Source of the DNA: an uncultured Rhizobium sp.
GTDB taxonomy: Bacteria; Pseudomonadota; Alphaproteobacteria; Rhizobiales; Rhizobiaceae
DNA: 64,000 nt
NCBI GenBank assembly: GCA_945952045.1
Contig: CAMFHE010000019.1
Location: forward strand, 36,210-100,209
Direction of reading: 5' to 3'
The notes beneath the pieces were generated by a model that worked only from the letters and a program-made list of their open reading frames with translations, did not search any database and had not been told where the DNA came from. This document shows positions 1 to 10,041 of this stretch, in pieces (the first letter of the stretch is position 1; each line of letters begins with the position of its first letter). The position numbers and the translations under genes were made by a program.

Positions 1-2
1 CC

Positions 3-1289
3 ATGACATGGCAGAGCCCCATCGCGCCGGGGATTTCCTGGTATCAGGCATCGGCGGGGGAAAGGCCCGCCTATGCCGTTCTCGACGGTTCGCGCCAGGT
101 GGACGTCGCCGTGATCGGCGGCGGCTTCACCGGGCTGCAGGCGGCCTATAATCTGGCGAAGGCCGGCGTCTCGGTCATCCTGATCGACGGCGCACGCTTC
201 GGCGACGGCGCATCCGGCCGCAATGGCGGCCAGATGGGCACCGGCCAGCGCTGGTCACCGGAGGAGCTGGAAGCGAAATTCGGCTATGAGACGGCAAAAC
301 GTCTGTTCGACATGGCCGAGGACGCCAAGCGCCATCTGCTCGATTTCGCCGCCGAACACGCGGTCGAGATCGACTACCGCCCCGGCCAGATGAACGTCGC
401 CCACAAGCCGGGCCACGAAAAAGAGTATCGCGACGAGGTCGAAATCGCCGCGACGCGCTACAACTATCCGCACATGCAGTTCATGGATGCGCAGGAGACG
501 GCTGAGCGGGTCGGCTCCAAACGCTTCCATTGCGGCGTGCGCGACACCGGCACAGGCCATATCCATCCGCTGAAGCTGGTGGCCGGCGTGGCGAAGGCGG
601 CGCAGGCCGCCGGCGCCTCGCTGCACGAGTTGACGCGGGCGAAATCGATCAACCGGGTCGGCGGCAAGGTCGTTATCGAAACCGAACGCGGCAGCATTAC
701 TGCCGAGCGCGTGCTGATCGCCACCAATGCCTATATCGACGGGCTGGAGCCGGTCACCGCGGCGCATGTGATGCCGATCGGCTCCTTCATCGGCGCCACG
801 GCCCCGCTCACCCATTTTCCGCACATCATTCCCGGCGGGGAATCGATTGCCGATTCGCGCTTCGTCGTGCGCTATTTCCGCAAGACGAAGGACAACCGGC
901 TGCTGTTTGGCGGTCGCGAGGCCTATACCAAGGACGATCCCGGCGATATCTCCATCCATATCCGCCGGCAGATCTGCGAGCTTTATCCGGAGCTTGAAAA
1001 GATCGATATCACCCATGCCTGGGGCGGTTTCGTCGGCATCACGCTGCCGCGCCTGCCCTTCGTGCGCGAAGTGATGCCGGGCGTCACCTCGATCGGCGGA
1101 TATTCCGGGCATGGCGTCATGTTGTCAAATTACTGTGGCAAGCTCTATGCGGATGAGGTTCTGGGCGCCAGGACGGATCTGGACCGACTGAAGGCCTTGA
1201 AAATCCCGGCATTCCCCGGAGGATCGCGGTTCCGTTCGCCGTTGCTGTTCCTGGCATTGACGTGGTACGCGCTGCGCGACCGGTTCTGA
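3..1289 (+). CDS. FAD-dependent oxidoreductase (gamma-glutamylputrescine oxidase-like)
   Basis: 428 aa. The dinucleotide-binding Rossmann motif VIGGGFTG (residues 38-45) followed by an acidic residue at the end of beta-2 (LIDGARFG) marks a DAO/GlpO-type flavoprotein. The next block, GASGRNGGQ, is typical of the PuuB/OrdL branch, which oxidises amines or N-substituted amino acids to an aldehyde or keto acid, H2O2 and NH3. The C-terminus carries the usual second FAD contact GGYSGHGVMLSNY. The protein starts two bases into the window but its N-terminus (WQSPIAPGISWYQ) looks complete for the family. No neighbour gives the substrate. It lies 150 bp upstream of zwf on the same strand and is probably a separate unit. 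Confidence 0.8.
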   Translation: MTWQSPIAPGISWYQASAGERPAYAVLDGSRQVDVAVIGGGFTGLQAAYNLAKAGVSVILIDGARFGDGASGRNGGQMGTGQRWSPEELEAKFGYETAKRLFDMAEDAKRHLLDFAAEHAVEIDYRPGQMNVAHKPGHEKEYRDEVEIAATRYNYPHMQFMDAQETAERVGSKRFHCGVRDTGTGHIHPLKLVAGVAKAAQAAGASLHELTRAKSINRVGGKVVIETERGSITAERVLIATNAYIDGLEPVTAAHVMPIGSFIGATAPLTHFPHIIPGGESIADSRFVVRYFRKTKDNRLLFGGREAYTKDDPGDISIHIRRQICELYPELEKIDITHAWGGFVGITLPRLPFVREVMPGVTSIGGYSGHGVMLSNYCGKLYADEVLGARTDLDRLKALKIPAFPGGSRFRSPLLFLALTWYALRDRF

Positions 1290-1439
1290 ATCCGGCACAA
1301 TCGCTTCCACCAGCGATGCGTCCCGCTTGCCTTCAAGCGGCGGCACGCATCCTCGGGAACTCTTTTTCGCCAATGGGACTGGTTTTTTTAAATCGATTAG
1401 ATTAAATGACCGGCAAACAGCCTGATTGAGAGACGCTTC
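1290..1439 (+). promoter_or_regulatory. Intergenic region, probable zwf promoter
   Basis: This 150 bp gap ahead of zwf contains a locally AT-rich stretch (about 1381-1410) in otherwise GC-rich DNA, including two ATTAAAT/TTTAAAT-like half sites around 1388-1408. AT-rich imperfect repeats of this sort are common at binding sites of RpiR/HexR regulators that control Entner-Doudoroff genes, but that link is inference. I cannot place the -10 and -35 with confidence. Confidence 0.3.
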
Positions 1440-2912
1440 ATGAGCAGCCAAATCATTCCAGTCGAGCCGTTCGATTACGTCGTCTTCGGCGGCACGGGCG
1501 ATCTTGCCGAGCGCAAGCTTCTGCCCGCGCTTTATCATCGCCAGCTCGACGGCCAGTTGACGGAGCCGACGCGCATTATCGGCGCCTCGCGTAGCCACCT
1601 CACCCACGAGGAATACCGCAAATTCGCCGACGAGGCGCTGAAGGAACACTTGAAGCCCGGCGAATACGACGCCGATCAGGTCAAGACCTTCTGCGACCGC
1701 CTGTATTACGTCTCCGTCGACGCCAAGTCCGACAATGGCTGGAAGCAGCTGCGCGACCTGCTCGACGAGGGCAAGGATCGCGTGCGCGCCTTCTACCTCG
1801 CCGTGGCGCCGGCGATCTTCGGCGATATTTCCGAGCGCATCCGCGACAACAAGCTGATCACCAAATCCACCCGCATCGTCGTCGAAAAGCCGATCGGCCG
1901 AGACCTCGCCTCGGCGCTGGAACTGAACGATACGATCGGCAAGGTTTTCCACGAAGAGCAGATCTTCCGCATCGACCACTATCTCGGCAAGGAGACGGTG
2001 CAGAACCTGATGGCGCTGCGTTTCGCCAACGCGCTCTACGAGCCGCTGTGGAACTCCGCTCATATCGACCATGTGCAGATCACCGTCGCCGAAGCCGTCG
2101 GCCTCGAAAGCCGCGCCGGTTACTATGACAAGGCCGGGGCGCTGCGCGACATGGTGCAGAACCATATCCTGCAGCTCGTCTGCCTGGTGGCCATGGAAGT
2201 GCCGCCGTCGATGAATGCCGAATCGGTGCGCGACGAGAAATTGAAAGTGCTGCGGGCGCTCAAACGTATCGACGCCTCCAATGTCGAAAAGGCGACCGTG
2301 CGTGGCCAGTACAAGGCTGGCGCTTCGGCCGGCGGCCCGGTCAAGGGCTATCTCGAAGAGCTGGAAGGCGGCGTTTCCAACACGGAAACCTTTGTCGCCA
2401 TCAAGGCCGAGATCGACAACTGGCGCTGGGCCGGCGTTCCCTTCTACATCCGCACCGGCAAACGCATGGCCGAGCGCATGTCGGAGATCGTCATCACTTT
2501 CAAGCCGATCCCGCATTCGATCTTCGACGATGCCGCCGGTCGTATTTCGCAGAACCAGCTCGTCATCCGCCTGCAGCCGAACGAAGGCGTCAAGCAGTCG
2601 CTGATGATCAAGGATCCGGGTCCCGGCGGCATGCGCCTGCGCAATGTTTCGCTCGACATGAGCTTCGCCGAGGCATTCAATGCCCGCAGCGCCGACGCCT
2701 ATGAGCGGCTGCTGCTCGACGTCATCCGCTCCAACCAGACGCTGTTCATGCGTCGCGACGAAGTGGAAGCCGCCTGGCGCTGGTGCGATCCGATCCTGAA
2801 GGCCTGGGATGAAACCGGGCAGCCGGCGCAGGGTTATACCGCCGGAACCTGGGGCCCGAGCCAGGCCATCGCGCTGATCGAGCGTGACGGCCGCACCTGG
2901 CATGAAAGCTGA
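1440..2912 (+). CDS. zwf: Glucose-6-phosphate 1-dehydrogenase
   Basis: 490 aa, the usual family length. It oxidises glucose 6-phosphate to 6-phosphogluconolactone with NADP+ (or NAD+), the entry step of the Entner-Doudoroff and oxidative pentose phosphate routes. The N-terminal nucleotide-binding motif GGTGDLAERKLLPALY and the substrate-binding signature IDHYLGKE (residues 178-185, with the conserved His180 and Lys184) are intact, as is EKPIGRD. A GA-rich stretch sits just before the ATG. It is followed after 4 bp by pgl and then edd, so the three consecutive steps from glucose 6-phosphate to KDPG are encoded in order; eda is not in the window. Confidence 0.97.
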   Translation: MSSQIIPVEPFDYVVFGGTGDLAERKLLPALYHRQLDGQLTEPTRIIGASRSHLTHEEYRKFADEALKEHLKPGEYDADQVKTFCDRLYYVSVDAKSDNGWKQLRDLLDEGKDRVRAFYLAVAPAIFGDISERIRDNKLITKSTRIVVEKPIGRDLASALELNDTIGKVFHEEQIFRIDHYLGKETVQNLMALRFANALYEPLWNSAHIDHVQITVAEAVGLESRAGYYDKAGALRDMVQNHILQLVCLVAMEVPPSMNAESVRDEKLKVLRALKRIDASNVEKATVRGQYKAGASAGGPVKGYLEELEGGVSNTETFVAIKAEIDNWRWAGVPFYIRTGKRMAERMSEIVITFKPIPHSIFDDAAGRISQNQLVIRLQPNEGVKQSLMIKDPGPGGMRLRNVSLDMSFAEAFNARSADAYERLLLDVIRSNQTLFMRRDEVEAAWRWCDPILKAWDETGQPAQGYTAGTWGPSQAIALIERDGRTWHES

Positions 2913-2916
2913 CGCC

Positions 2917-3615
2917 ATGACATCACGCCTTCACACCTTTGCCAACGGCGCCGAACTTGCCGAAAACCTGGCCGATGCGGTCGCCACGACGCTCTCCGCC
3001 GGCATTTCCGCGCGCGGCCAGGCCAGCCTGGCCGTCTCCGGCGGCTCGACGCCGAAGGCCTTCTTCAAGGCCTTGTCGAACCGGGCCCTCGACTGGTCGA
3101 ATGTCATCGTGACGCTCGTCGACGAGCGTTTCGTGCCTGCCGACAATCCGCGCTCCAACCATCTGCTGGTGACGGAAAACCTGCTGCGCGATGCAGCGGC
3201 GGATGCGGTTTTCCTGCCGCTCTACCAGCCTGTCGACGACGCCGAAATTGCCGCAGCGATCGCAACGAAGGAAGTGGCCGAAATCAAGCCGCCGTTCGAC
3301 GTGGTCATTCTCGGCATGGGCAATGACGGCCATACCGCCTCCTTCTTTCCGAACGGCAGCAACCTGCAGCGCGCCATCGACGCGCAAACGCCGCGCGGTA
3401 TCGTGACGATGGAAGCCGAAGGCGCCGGCGAGCCGCGCCTGACCTTCACCTTCGCCAGCCTCGAAGATGCCCGCCTGCTGGTGCTGCATATCGAGGGCGA
3501 GGGAAAGAAGACGGTTCTCGACCAGGCGCTTGCCGATGGCGACGAACTCGACATGCCGATCCGTGCAATGCTGCGCCGGGCCTCCACGCCCGTCGATATT
3601 TACTGGGCGCCTTGA
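2917..3615 (+). CDS. pgl: 6-phosphogluconolactonase
   Basis: 232 aa from the chosen ATG, 4 bp after the zwf stop. Alternative in-frame starts (ATG 2902, GTG 2884) would overlap zwf; the sequence MTSRLHTF matches the usual N-terminus better. The protein hydrolyses the lactone made by Zwf. Family motifs are present: [12 protein letters not shown] near residue 45, [12 protein letters not shown] around residue 65, and [13 protein letters not shown], the last containing the catalytic-site His. It belongs to the NagB/DevB fold and is cytoplasmic. The tight spacing argues for one transcript with zwf and probably edd. Confidence 0.95.
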   Translation: MTSRLHTFANGAELAENLADAVATTLSAGISARGQASLAVSGGSTPKAFFKALSNRALDWSNVIVTLVDERFVPADNPRSNHLLVTENLLRDAAADAVFLPLYQPVDDAEIAAAIATKEVAEIKPPFDVVILGMGNDGHTASFFPNGSNLQRAIDAQTPRGIVTMEAEGAGEPRLTFTFASLEDARLLVLHIEGEGKKTVLDQALADGDELDMPIRAMLRRASTPVDIYWAP

Positions 3616-3700
3616 CAGCCAGGGTGCCCGAACCGATCCTTGCCTGACCGGGACTCCCATCCGTCCGGGCTTGCGATCCCATGACGATAGGATGAGAACG

Positions 3701-5518
3701 ATGAGCGCAGATTCCAGAATCGCTGCGATAACCGCACGCATTGTCGAACGATCCAGGCCGACGCGCGAGCGTTATCTCGAACGGGTGCGCGCCGCCGCCA
3801 ATCAGGGCGTCGCCCGCTCGGTTCTGTCCTGCGGCAACCTTGCCCATGGTTTCGCCGTCTGTTCCCCCGCCGAGAAGCAGGCGCTGGCGGGCGACCGCGT
3901 GCCCAATCTCGGCATCATCACCGCCTATAACGACATGCTCTCGGCGCACCAGCCGTTCGAGACCTATCCGGCGATCATCCGACAGGCTGCGCAGGAGGCC
4001 GGCGGCATCGCCCAGGTCGCCGGCGGCGTTCCCGCCATGTGCGACGGCGTCACGCAGGGGCAGCCGGGCATGGAATTGTCGCTGTTTTCCCGCGACCTGA
4101 TCGCCATGTCCGCCGGTGTCGGCCTGTCGCACAACATGTTCGACGCCGCCGTCTATCTCGGCGTCTGCGACAAGATCGTGCCCGGGCTGATGATCGCGGC
4201 GCTGACCTTCGGCCACCTGCCCTCGATCTTCATTCCCGCCGGCCCGATGACGACGGGCCTGGCGAATGACGAGAAGTCGCGCGTGCGCCAGCTTTACGCC
4301 GAAGGCAAGGTCGGCCGCGCCGAACTTCTCGAGGCGGAATCGAAATCCTATCACGGCCCCGGCACCTGCACCTTCTACGGTACGGCCAATTCCAACCAGA
4401 TGCTGATGGAAATCATGGGTTTCCATATGCCGGGCGCCTCCTTCATCAATCCCGGCACGCCGCTGCGCGAAGCCTTGACCCGCGAGGCGACCAAGCGGGC
4501 GTTGGCGATCACCGCCATGGGCAATCAGTTCACCCCCGCCGGCGAGATGATCGACGAGCGCTCGATCGTCAACGGCGTCGTCGGCCTGCATGCCACGGGC
4601 GGCTCGACCAACCACACGCTGCATCTGGTCGCCATGGCGCGCGCCGGCGGCATCCAGCTGACCTGGCAGGATATTTCCGATCTCTCCGACGTCGTGCCGC
4701 TGCTTGCCCGCGTCTATCCGAACGGGCTCGCCGACGTGAACCATTTCCATGCCGCCGGCGGCATGGGTTTCCTCATCAAGCAGTTGCTCAAGCAGGGGCT
4801 GCTGCATGACGACGTGCGCACCGTCTATGGTCAGGGGCTCGATGCCTATGCCATCGACGTCCGGCTCGGCGAAAACGGCACTGTCGCGCGCGAGCCCGCG
4901 CCGGACGTCAGCGCCGATCCGAAGGTGCTCGCCACCATCGAGCAGCCTTTTCAGGCGACTGGCGGCTTGAAGATGCTCGCCGGCAATATCGGCCGCGCGG
5001 TCATCAAGATTTCGGCGGTCAAACCGGAACGGCATGTGATCGAAGCGCCTGCCATCGTCTTCAACGACCAGCAGGAATTGCAGGACGCCTTCAAGGCCGG
5101 AAAGCTGAACCGCGATTTCGTCGCCGTCGTGCGCTTCCAGGGTCCGAAATCGAACGGCATGCCGGAACTGCACCGGCTGACCCCACCGCTGGGCGTTCTC
5201 CAGGATCGCGGCTTCACCGTGGCGCTTGTTACCGACGGGCGTATGTCCGGCGCCTCCGGCAAGGTGCCGGCCGCCATCCATCTGACCCCGGAAGCCAGCG
5301 AGGGTGGCCCGATCGCCCGCATCCGCGACGGCGACATGGTTCGCCTCGATGCCATCTCCGGCACGCTGGAAGTGCTGGTCGACGCCGCCGAATTCGCCGC
5401 CCGCGAAGCGGCTGTCGTCGATCTCGACGGCAATGAATACGGCATGGGTCGCGAACTCTTCGCCCCCTTCCGCCGCGCCGCCGGAACCGCAGACATGGGC
5501 GCCAGCGTCTTGTTCTGA
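3701..5518 (+). CDS. edd: Phosphogluconate dehydratase
   Basis: 605 aa, the usual size. It dehydrates 6-phosphogluconate to 2-keto-3-deoxy-6-phosphogluconate using an oxygen-sensitive iron-sulfur cluster (IlvD/Edd family). Recognisable blocks are [52 protein letters not shown] and [17 protein letters not shown]; the Cys residues in the first three are likely cluster ligands. The reading frame stays open to 3467, but ATG 3701 ([14 protein letters not shown]) gives the conserved N-terminus; ATG 3692 is possible. It is the last gene of zwf-pgl-edd, 85 bp after pgl, and ends just before a strong terminator. Confidence 0.96.
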   Translation: MSADSRIAAITARIVERSRPTRERYLERVRAAANQGVARSVLSCGNLAHGFAVCSPAEKQALAGDRVPNLGIITAYNDMLSAHQPFETYPAIIRQAAQEAGGIAQVAGGVPAMCDGVTQGQPGMELSLFSRDLIAMSAGVGLSHNMFDAAVYLGVCDKIVPGLMIAALTFGHLPSIFIPAGPMTTGLANDEKSRVRQLYAEGKVGRAELLEAESKSYHGPGTCTFYGTANSNQMLMEIMGFHMPGASFINPGTPLREALTREATKRALAITAMGNQFTPAGEMIDERSIVNGVVGLHATGGSTNHTLHLVAMARAGGIQLTWQDISDLSDVVPLLARVYPNGLADVNHFHAAGGMGFLIKQLLKQGLLHDDVRTVYGQGLDAYAIDVRLGENGTVAREPAPDVSADPKVLATIEQPFQATGGLKMLAGNIGRAVIKISAVKPERHVIEAPAIVFNDQQELQDAFKAGKLNRDFVAVVRFQGPKSNGMPELHRLTPPLGVLQDRGFTVALVTDGRMSGASGKVPAAIHLTPEASEGGPIARIRDGDMVRLDAISGTLEVLVDAAEFAAREAAVVDLDGNEYGMGRELFAPFRRAAGTADMGASVLF

Positions 5519-5526
5519 TATCCAAC

Positions 5527-5556
5527 AAAAAACCCGGCGTTACAGCCGGGTTTTTT
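5527..5556. terminator. Bidirectional rho-independent terminator between edd and the PilZ-like gene
   Basis: A 12-bp perfect stem (AAAAAACCCGGC at 5527-5538 with its complement at 5545-5556) around a 6-nt loop. The A-run and T-run make it work in both directions, which fits its place between two convergent genes. Confidence 0.9.
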
Positions 5557-5582
5557 GTATTCGAAACGGAAGGCGCTACCCC

Positions 5583-5939
5583 TTACCAGGCGCGCACGTC
5601 CAGCACCCGGTCGCGATGGGCGGGATGGGTGGAATAGACGAAGATGCGGTTCATTTCCTTCTCGCTGAGAATGCGCAGGAAACGGACGTCGATGGTGTTG
5701 TTGGCGTTGACGCGGGTCAGCATGCAGCCGATCTTGGTCAGGCGCGCGTCGGGAATGTCGAGGTAGAACTGCTGCGGCAGAGAATATTGCGTCAGCATGC
5801 CCAGCACCGCCTGGCTGCGCGAGATGCGGATGATGTCGCAGCGGCGCGACGCCATGTTCATCACGCCCTTTTCGGTATATTCGATCCGCGCCGCGTTCAT
5901 GGTGTCTTCCATGGTGAATCGCGTTTCGCGATCATACAT
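5583..5939 (-). CDS. Small PilZ-like protein
   Basis: 118 aa. The start at 5939 (MYDRETRFTMED) is chosen because it is preceded by a good Shine-Dalgarno (AAGGAAGAG); an upstream in-frame start at 5999 lacks one. The order of elements (basic pair RR, a D-I-x-R-I-S turn, then QAVLGMLTQYSLPQQFYLDIPD, a short strand with a cysteine, and a final DVRFL strand) resembles the compact PilZ beta-barrel seen in many short rhizobial proteins that bind cyclic di-GMP. The canonical RxxxR ligand motif is not clearly present, so nucleotide binding is uncertain. It is a single gene, convergent with edd. Confidence 0.5.
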   Translation of the reverse strand: MYDRETRFTMEDTMNAARIEYTEKGVMNMASRRCDIIRISRSQAVLGMLTQYSLPQQFYLDIPDARLTKIGCMLTRVNANNTIDVRFLRILSEKEMNRIFVYSTHPAHRDRVLDVRAW

Positions 5940-6028
5940 GAACGACTCTTCCTTATTGAGAAAATGGTTCCTTCCACCAGTCAACGACACGGCATACACT
6001 CCTAAAAACTATGCCGTTTGACGGTAGC

Positions 6029-6062
6029 GGCAAGCGCTTAATAGAAAGTATGAGCGCTTGCC
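6029..6062. terminator. Inverted repeat downstream of aglK (terminator or LacI-type sites)
   Basis: GGCAAGCGCT (6029-6038) is repeated in inverted orientation at 6053-6062 around a 14-nt loop, 12 bp beyond the aglK stop. It can form a 10-bp stem, but there is no T-run, and each arm contains the AAGCGCT core also found in the two operator-like palindromes upstream of aglE and aglR. It may therefore be protein-binding rather than, or as well as, a transcript-end structure. Confidence 0.55.
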
Positions 6063-6073
6063 ATGAACGCAGT

Positions 6074-7162
<1,089 letters not shown>

Positions 7163-7183
7163 TTTCCCCTCCACTTACTTTCT

Positions 7184-8842
7184 TTATCCAGCATGGCGCG
7201 CGAAAAAGGCGCTCCATGCCGGCAGTTCTATCGCTTCGACGCTCTGCCTGCTTTCAAAACCATGATCGGCGAGCGCCTGCCAGTTTCCGGCCGGCAAAGG
7301 CATGGCGCTCGGTTCGCCGCTCATGTTGAACAGGCAGAGCAATGTTTCACCCTCATGACGACGGGTAAAGGCGAGAATCGCGCTTTCCGGTTCGAAAAAC
7401 TCGATCGTCCCCTTGGCAAATGCCGGATGACGTTTGCGGAACGCGAGAAAGCGGCGATATTGCTCCAATACCGAGCGCGGATTGCCGGCCTGACGGTCGA
7501 CCGCCTTCGGCAGATGGTCCGATGGCGTCGGCAGCCAGGAGCGCGCAGCGGCAGTGAAGCCGCCATGGGCGACCTCCCCTTCCCAGACCATCGGCGTGCG
7601 GCAGCCGTCGCGGCCCTTGAACTCCGGCCAGAACTCGATGCCATAGGGATCGCGCAGGTCTTCATAGGCGAGATCGGCTTCCGTCAGGCCGAGTTCCTCG
7701 CCTTCATAGAGGCAGACGGAGCCGCGCAGCGACAGGAGCAGACCGGCCAGCATCTTGGCGAAACCGTCCTTGTCTTCCACTTGACCGCCCCAGCGGCTGA
7801 TATGGCGCACCACATCATGGTTGGAGAAGGCCCAGCAGGCCCAGCCCTGCGGCGCGGCCGCCTCGAAGGCGCGCTGGACTTCGGCAACGCGCCTGGGGAT
7901 CAGCGGATCGGGGGCGAGGAACTCGAAGGCATAGCACATATGCATCTTGTCGTTGTCGGACGTATATTCGCCGACGATCTCCAGGCCGCGCTGGCTGTCG
8001 CCGACTTCGCCGACCGCCGCGATTGCCGGAAACTCCTCCATCACCGCACGGAAACGCTTGAGGAAAGCGAGGTTTTCCGGCCGGTTCTTGTCGTAGAGAT
8101 GTTCCTGGAAATTATAGGGGTTCACGGCCGGGGCCGTATTGGCGTTGCGCGCTTCCGGGGCAAGTGCGGGATTGTCGCGCAGTTCCAGATCATGGAAGTA
8201 GAAATTGATCGTGTCGAGGCGGAAACCGTCGACGCCGCGCTGCAACCAGAAACGGGCGATGGACAGCAGCGCATCCTGCACATCCGGATTGTGAAGGTTC
8301 AAATCCGGCTGCGAGGTCAGGAAGTTGTGCATGTAATATTGCATGCGGGTCGAATGCCATTGCCAGGCCGAGCCGCCGAAGATCGACAGCCAGTTGTTGG
8401 GCGGCGAGCCGTCCGGCTTGGCGTCGGCCCAGACATACCAGTCCGACTTGGGATTGAACCGGCTCGAGCGGCTTTCGGCAAACCAGGCATGCTGGTCCGA
8501 TGTATGCGAGATCACCAGGTCGATCATCACGCGAATGCCGAGACGATGGGCTTCGGCGATCAGGGCGTCAAAATCGGCAATCGTGCCGAAGATCGGATCG
8601 ACGTCCTCGTAATTGGCGACGTCGTAGCCGTAGTCCTTCATCGGCGAGGTGAAGAAGGGCGAAATCCAGATCGCATCGGCGCCGAGCGAGGCGACATGGC
8701 CGAGCCTGGCCGTAATGCCCTTGAGGTCGCCGATGCCGTCGCCGTTCGAATCCTGAAACGAGCGCGGATAGATTTGATAGATGACCGCGCCGCGCCACCA
8801 GTCCTTGTCCGGGGTCAGGGGAGAATCCGGGGAAATATTCAT
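7184..8842 (-). CDS. aglA: Alpha-glucosidase (GH13)
   Basis: 552 aa. Cytoplasmic glycoside hydrolase family 13 enzyme (oligo-1,6-glucosidase/alpha-glucosidase type) that splits the imported sucrose, maltose or trehalose-like glucosides. The (beta/alpha)8-barrel motifs are intact: DLVISHTSDQH, GFRLDTINFYF with nucleophile Asp210, AAVGEVGD with acid/base Glu279, and FSNHDVVRH with Asp343. An insertion between barrel elements is usual. ATG 8842 (MNISPDSPL) is chosen; the frame is open further upstream but would overlap aglG. No signal peptide is seen, so hydrolysis follows uptake. It lies between aglG and aglK in the operon. Confidence 0.95.
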   Translation of the reverse strand: MNISPDSPLTPDKDWWRGAVIYQIYPRSFQDSNGDGIGDLKGITARLGHVASLGADAIWISPFFTSPMKDYGYDVANYEDVDPIFGTIADFDALIAEAHRLGIRVMIDLVISHTSDQHAWFAESRSSRFNPKSDWYVWADAKPDGSPPNNWLSIFGGSAWQWHSTRMQYYMHNFLTSQPDLNLHNPDVQDALLSIARFWLQRGVDGFRLDTINFYFHDLELRDNPALAPEARNANTAPAVNPYNFQEHLYDKNRPENLAFLKRFRAVMEEFPAIAAVGEVGDSQRGLEIVGEYTSDNDKMHMCYAFEFLAPDPLIPRRVAEVQRAFEAAAPQGWACWAFSNHDVVRHISRWGGQVEDKDGFAKMLAGLLLSLRGSVCLYEGEELGLTEADLAYEDLRDPYGIEFWPEFKGRDGCRTPMVWEGEVAHGGFTAAARSWLPTPSDHLPKAVDRQAGNPRSVLEQYRRFLAFRKRHPAFAKGTIEFFEPESAILAFTRRHEGETLLCLFNMSGEPSAMPLPAGNWQALADHGFESRQSVEAIELPAWSAFFARHAG

Positions 8843-8876
8843 GCCGTGTCTAATCCATGAAACGTTGGGAGGAGAA

Positions 8877-10040
8877 TCAGCCGCCCTTGACCGATCCCGC
8901 CAGCAGACCGCGCACGAGATAGCGCTGCAGGGCGAAGAAGACAATCAGGGGAACGATGATGGTGATGAATGCGGAGGCCGTCAGGATTTCCCAATTGCCG
9001 CCGCGCGACCCGAGCAGCGCATTGAGATGCCCGGTCAGCACGAGCTGCTCCTTGGCGGTGCCGAGAAAAACCATCGCGACCAGCAGGTCGTTCCAGACCC
9101 AGAGGAACTGGAAGATGGCGAAGGAGGCCAGCGCCGGGAAGGAGAGCGGCAGGATGATCTTGACGAAAATCTCGAAATCGCTGGCGCCGTCAACGCGGGC
9201 GGATTCGATGATCTCCTTGGGCAGGCCGACCATGTAGTTGCGCAACAGATAGATGGCGAGCGGCATGCCGAAGGCGGTATGCGCCAGCCAGATGCCGGCA
9301 TAGGTTTTCGAGGGAACGCCGAAGATCGTCCCGATCTCGTTATACATGCGCAGCAACGGGATCAGCGACATTTGCAGCGGCACGACGATGAGGCCGACCA
9401 CCATGGCGATCATGAAATTGCGTCCCGGGAAATGCATCCAGGACAAGGCATAGGCGGCGAAGGCGGCGATCAGGATCGGGATGATCGTCGCGGGGATGGC
9501 CACCGTCAGGGAATTGACGAAGGAGCGGCCGATGCCTTCCGAATTCAGCACCGTGTTGTAATTGTCGGTGGTGAATTCCGGCGGGGTCGTCACCGTGAGG
9601 TAGATGCGCTTGCCGCGCGATCCGTCGAAGGTCGCCGCCTTGGTGTAGCGATAGCTGCCATCGGCATTGAGCTGCAATTGCTCTCCGTCGCCGAGATCCG
9701 CGGTATCGCCGGCCTTGTAGGCGGCCGGTTCCTGGATGCGGGTGCCGAAGCTGGCGATGGTGCGCGCCGTGCCGCCATCCCAGACATTGCCGGCGATCAC
9801 ATAAAGCGCGCCCTCCTGCTTCTGGGTCGAGGCGTCGGCAAGGCGGGCGACTTCGGTGCGCTTGGAGGTGGACAGCGCCGTCCACCAGCCGGAAACGGCC
9901 AATTGATCCTTGTCGCGCAGGGCGCTGATGAAGATGCCGAGCGTCGGGAACAGCCAGAGCAGCACGATGACGAGCACGCTGATATGAACGAAAAGGCGCG
10001 GCAGGCCGATACGGCGGATTTGCATCATTGCGGCGGCCAT
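8877..10040 (-). CDS. aglG: Alpha-glucoside ABC transporter permease (MalG-type)
   Basis: 387 aa inner-membrane permease. The first membrane segment is at about residues 14-40; five more lie in the C-terminal half, with the EAA loop KEIIESARVDGASDFEIFVKIILPLSFPAL that contacts AglK. Between segment 1 and the transport core there is a periplasmic insertion of roughly 110 residues, so the protein is about 90 residues longer than a typical MalG (near 296 aa); my recollection is that S. meliloti AglG has the same length. The ATG is one base from the aglF stop, so the two permeases are probably translationally coupled. Confidence 0.93.
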   Translation of the reverse strand: MAAAMMQIRRIGLPRLFVHISVLVIVLLWLFPTLGIFISALRDKDQLAVSGWWTALSTSKRTEVARLADASTQKQEGALYVIAGNVWDGGTARTIASFGTRIQEPAAYKAGDTADLGDGEQLQLNADGSYRYTKAATFDGSRGKRIYLTVTTPPEFTTDNYNTVLNSEGIGRSFVNSLTVAIPATIIPILIAAFAAYALSWMHFPGRNFMIAMVVGLIVVPLQMSLIPLLRMYNEIGTIFGVPSKTYAGIWLAHTAFGMPLAIYLLRNYMVGLPKEIIESARVDGASDFEIFVKIILPLSFPALASFAIFQFLWVWNDLLVAMVFLGTAKEQLVLTGHLNALLGSRGGNWEILTASAFITIIVPLIVFFALQRYLVRGLLAGSVKGG

Positions 10041-10041
10041 G

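Noticed and set aside
1125..5281. Long open frames antisense to zwf, pgl and edd (up to ~600 codons)
   Set aside because: They mirror the GC-rich codon pattern of the real genes, show no family motifs and would fully overlap well-supported enzymes.
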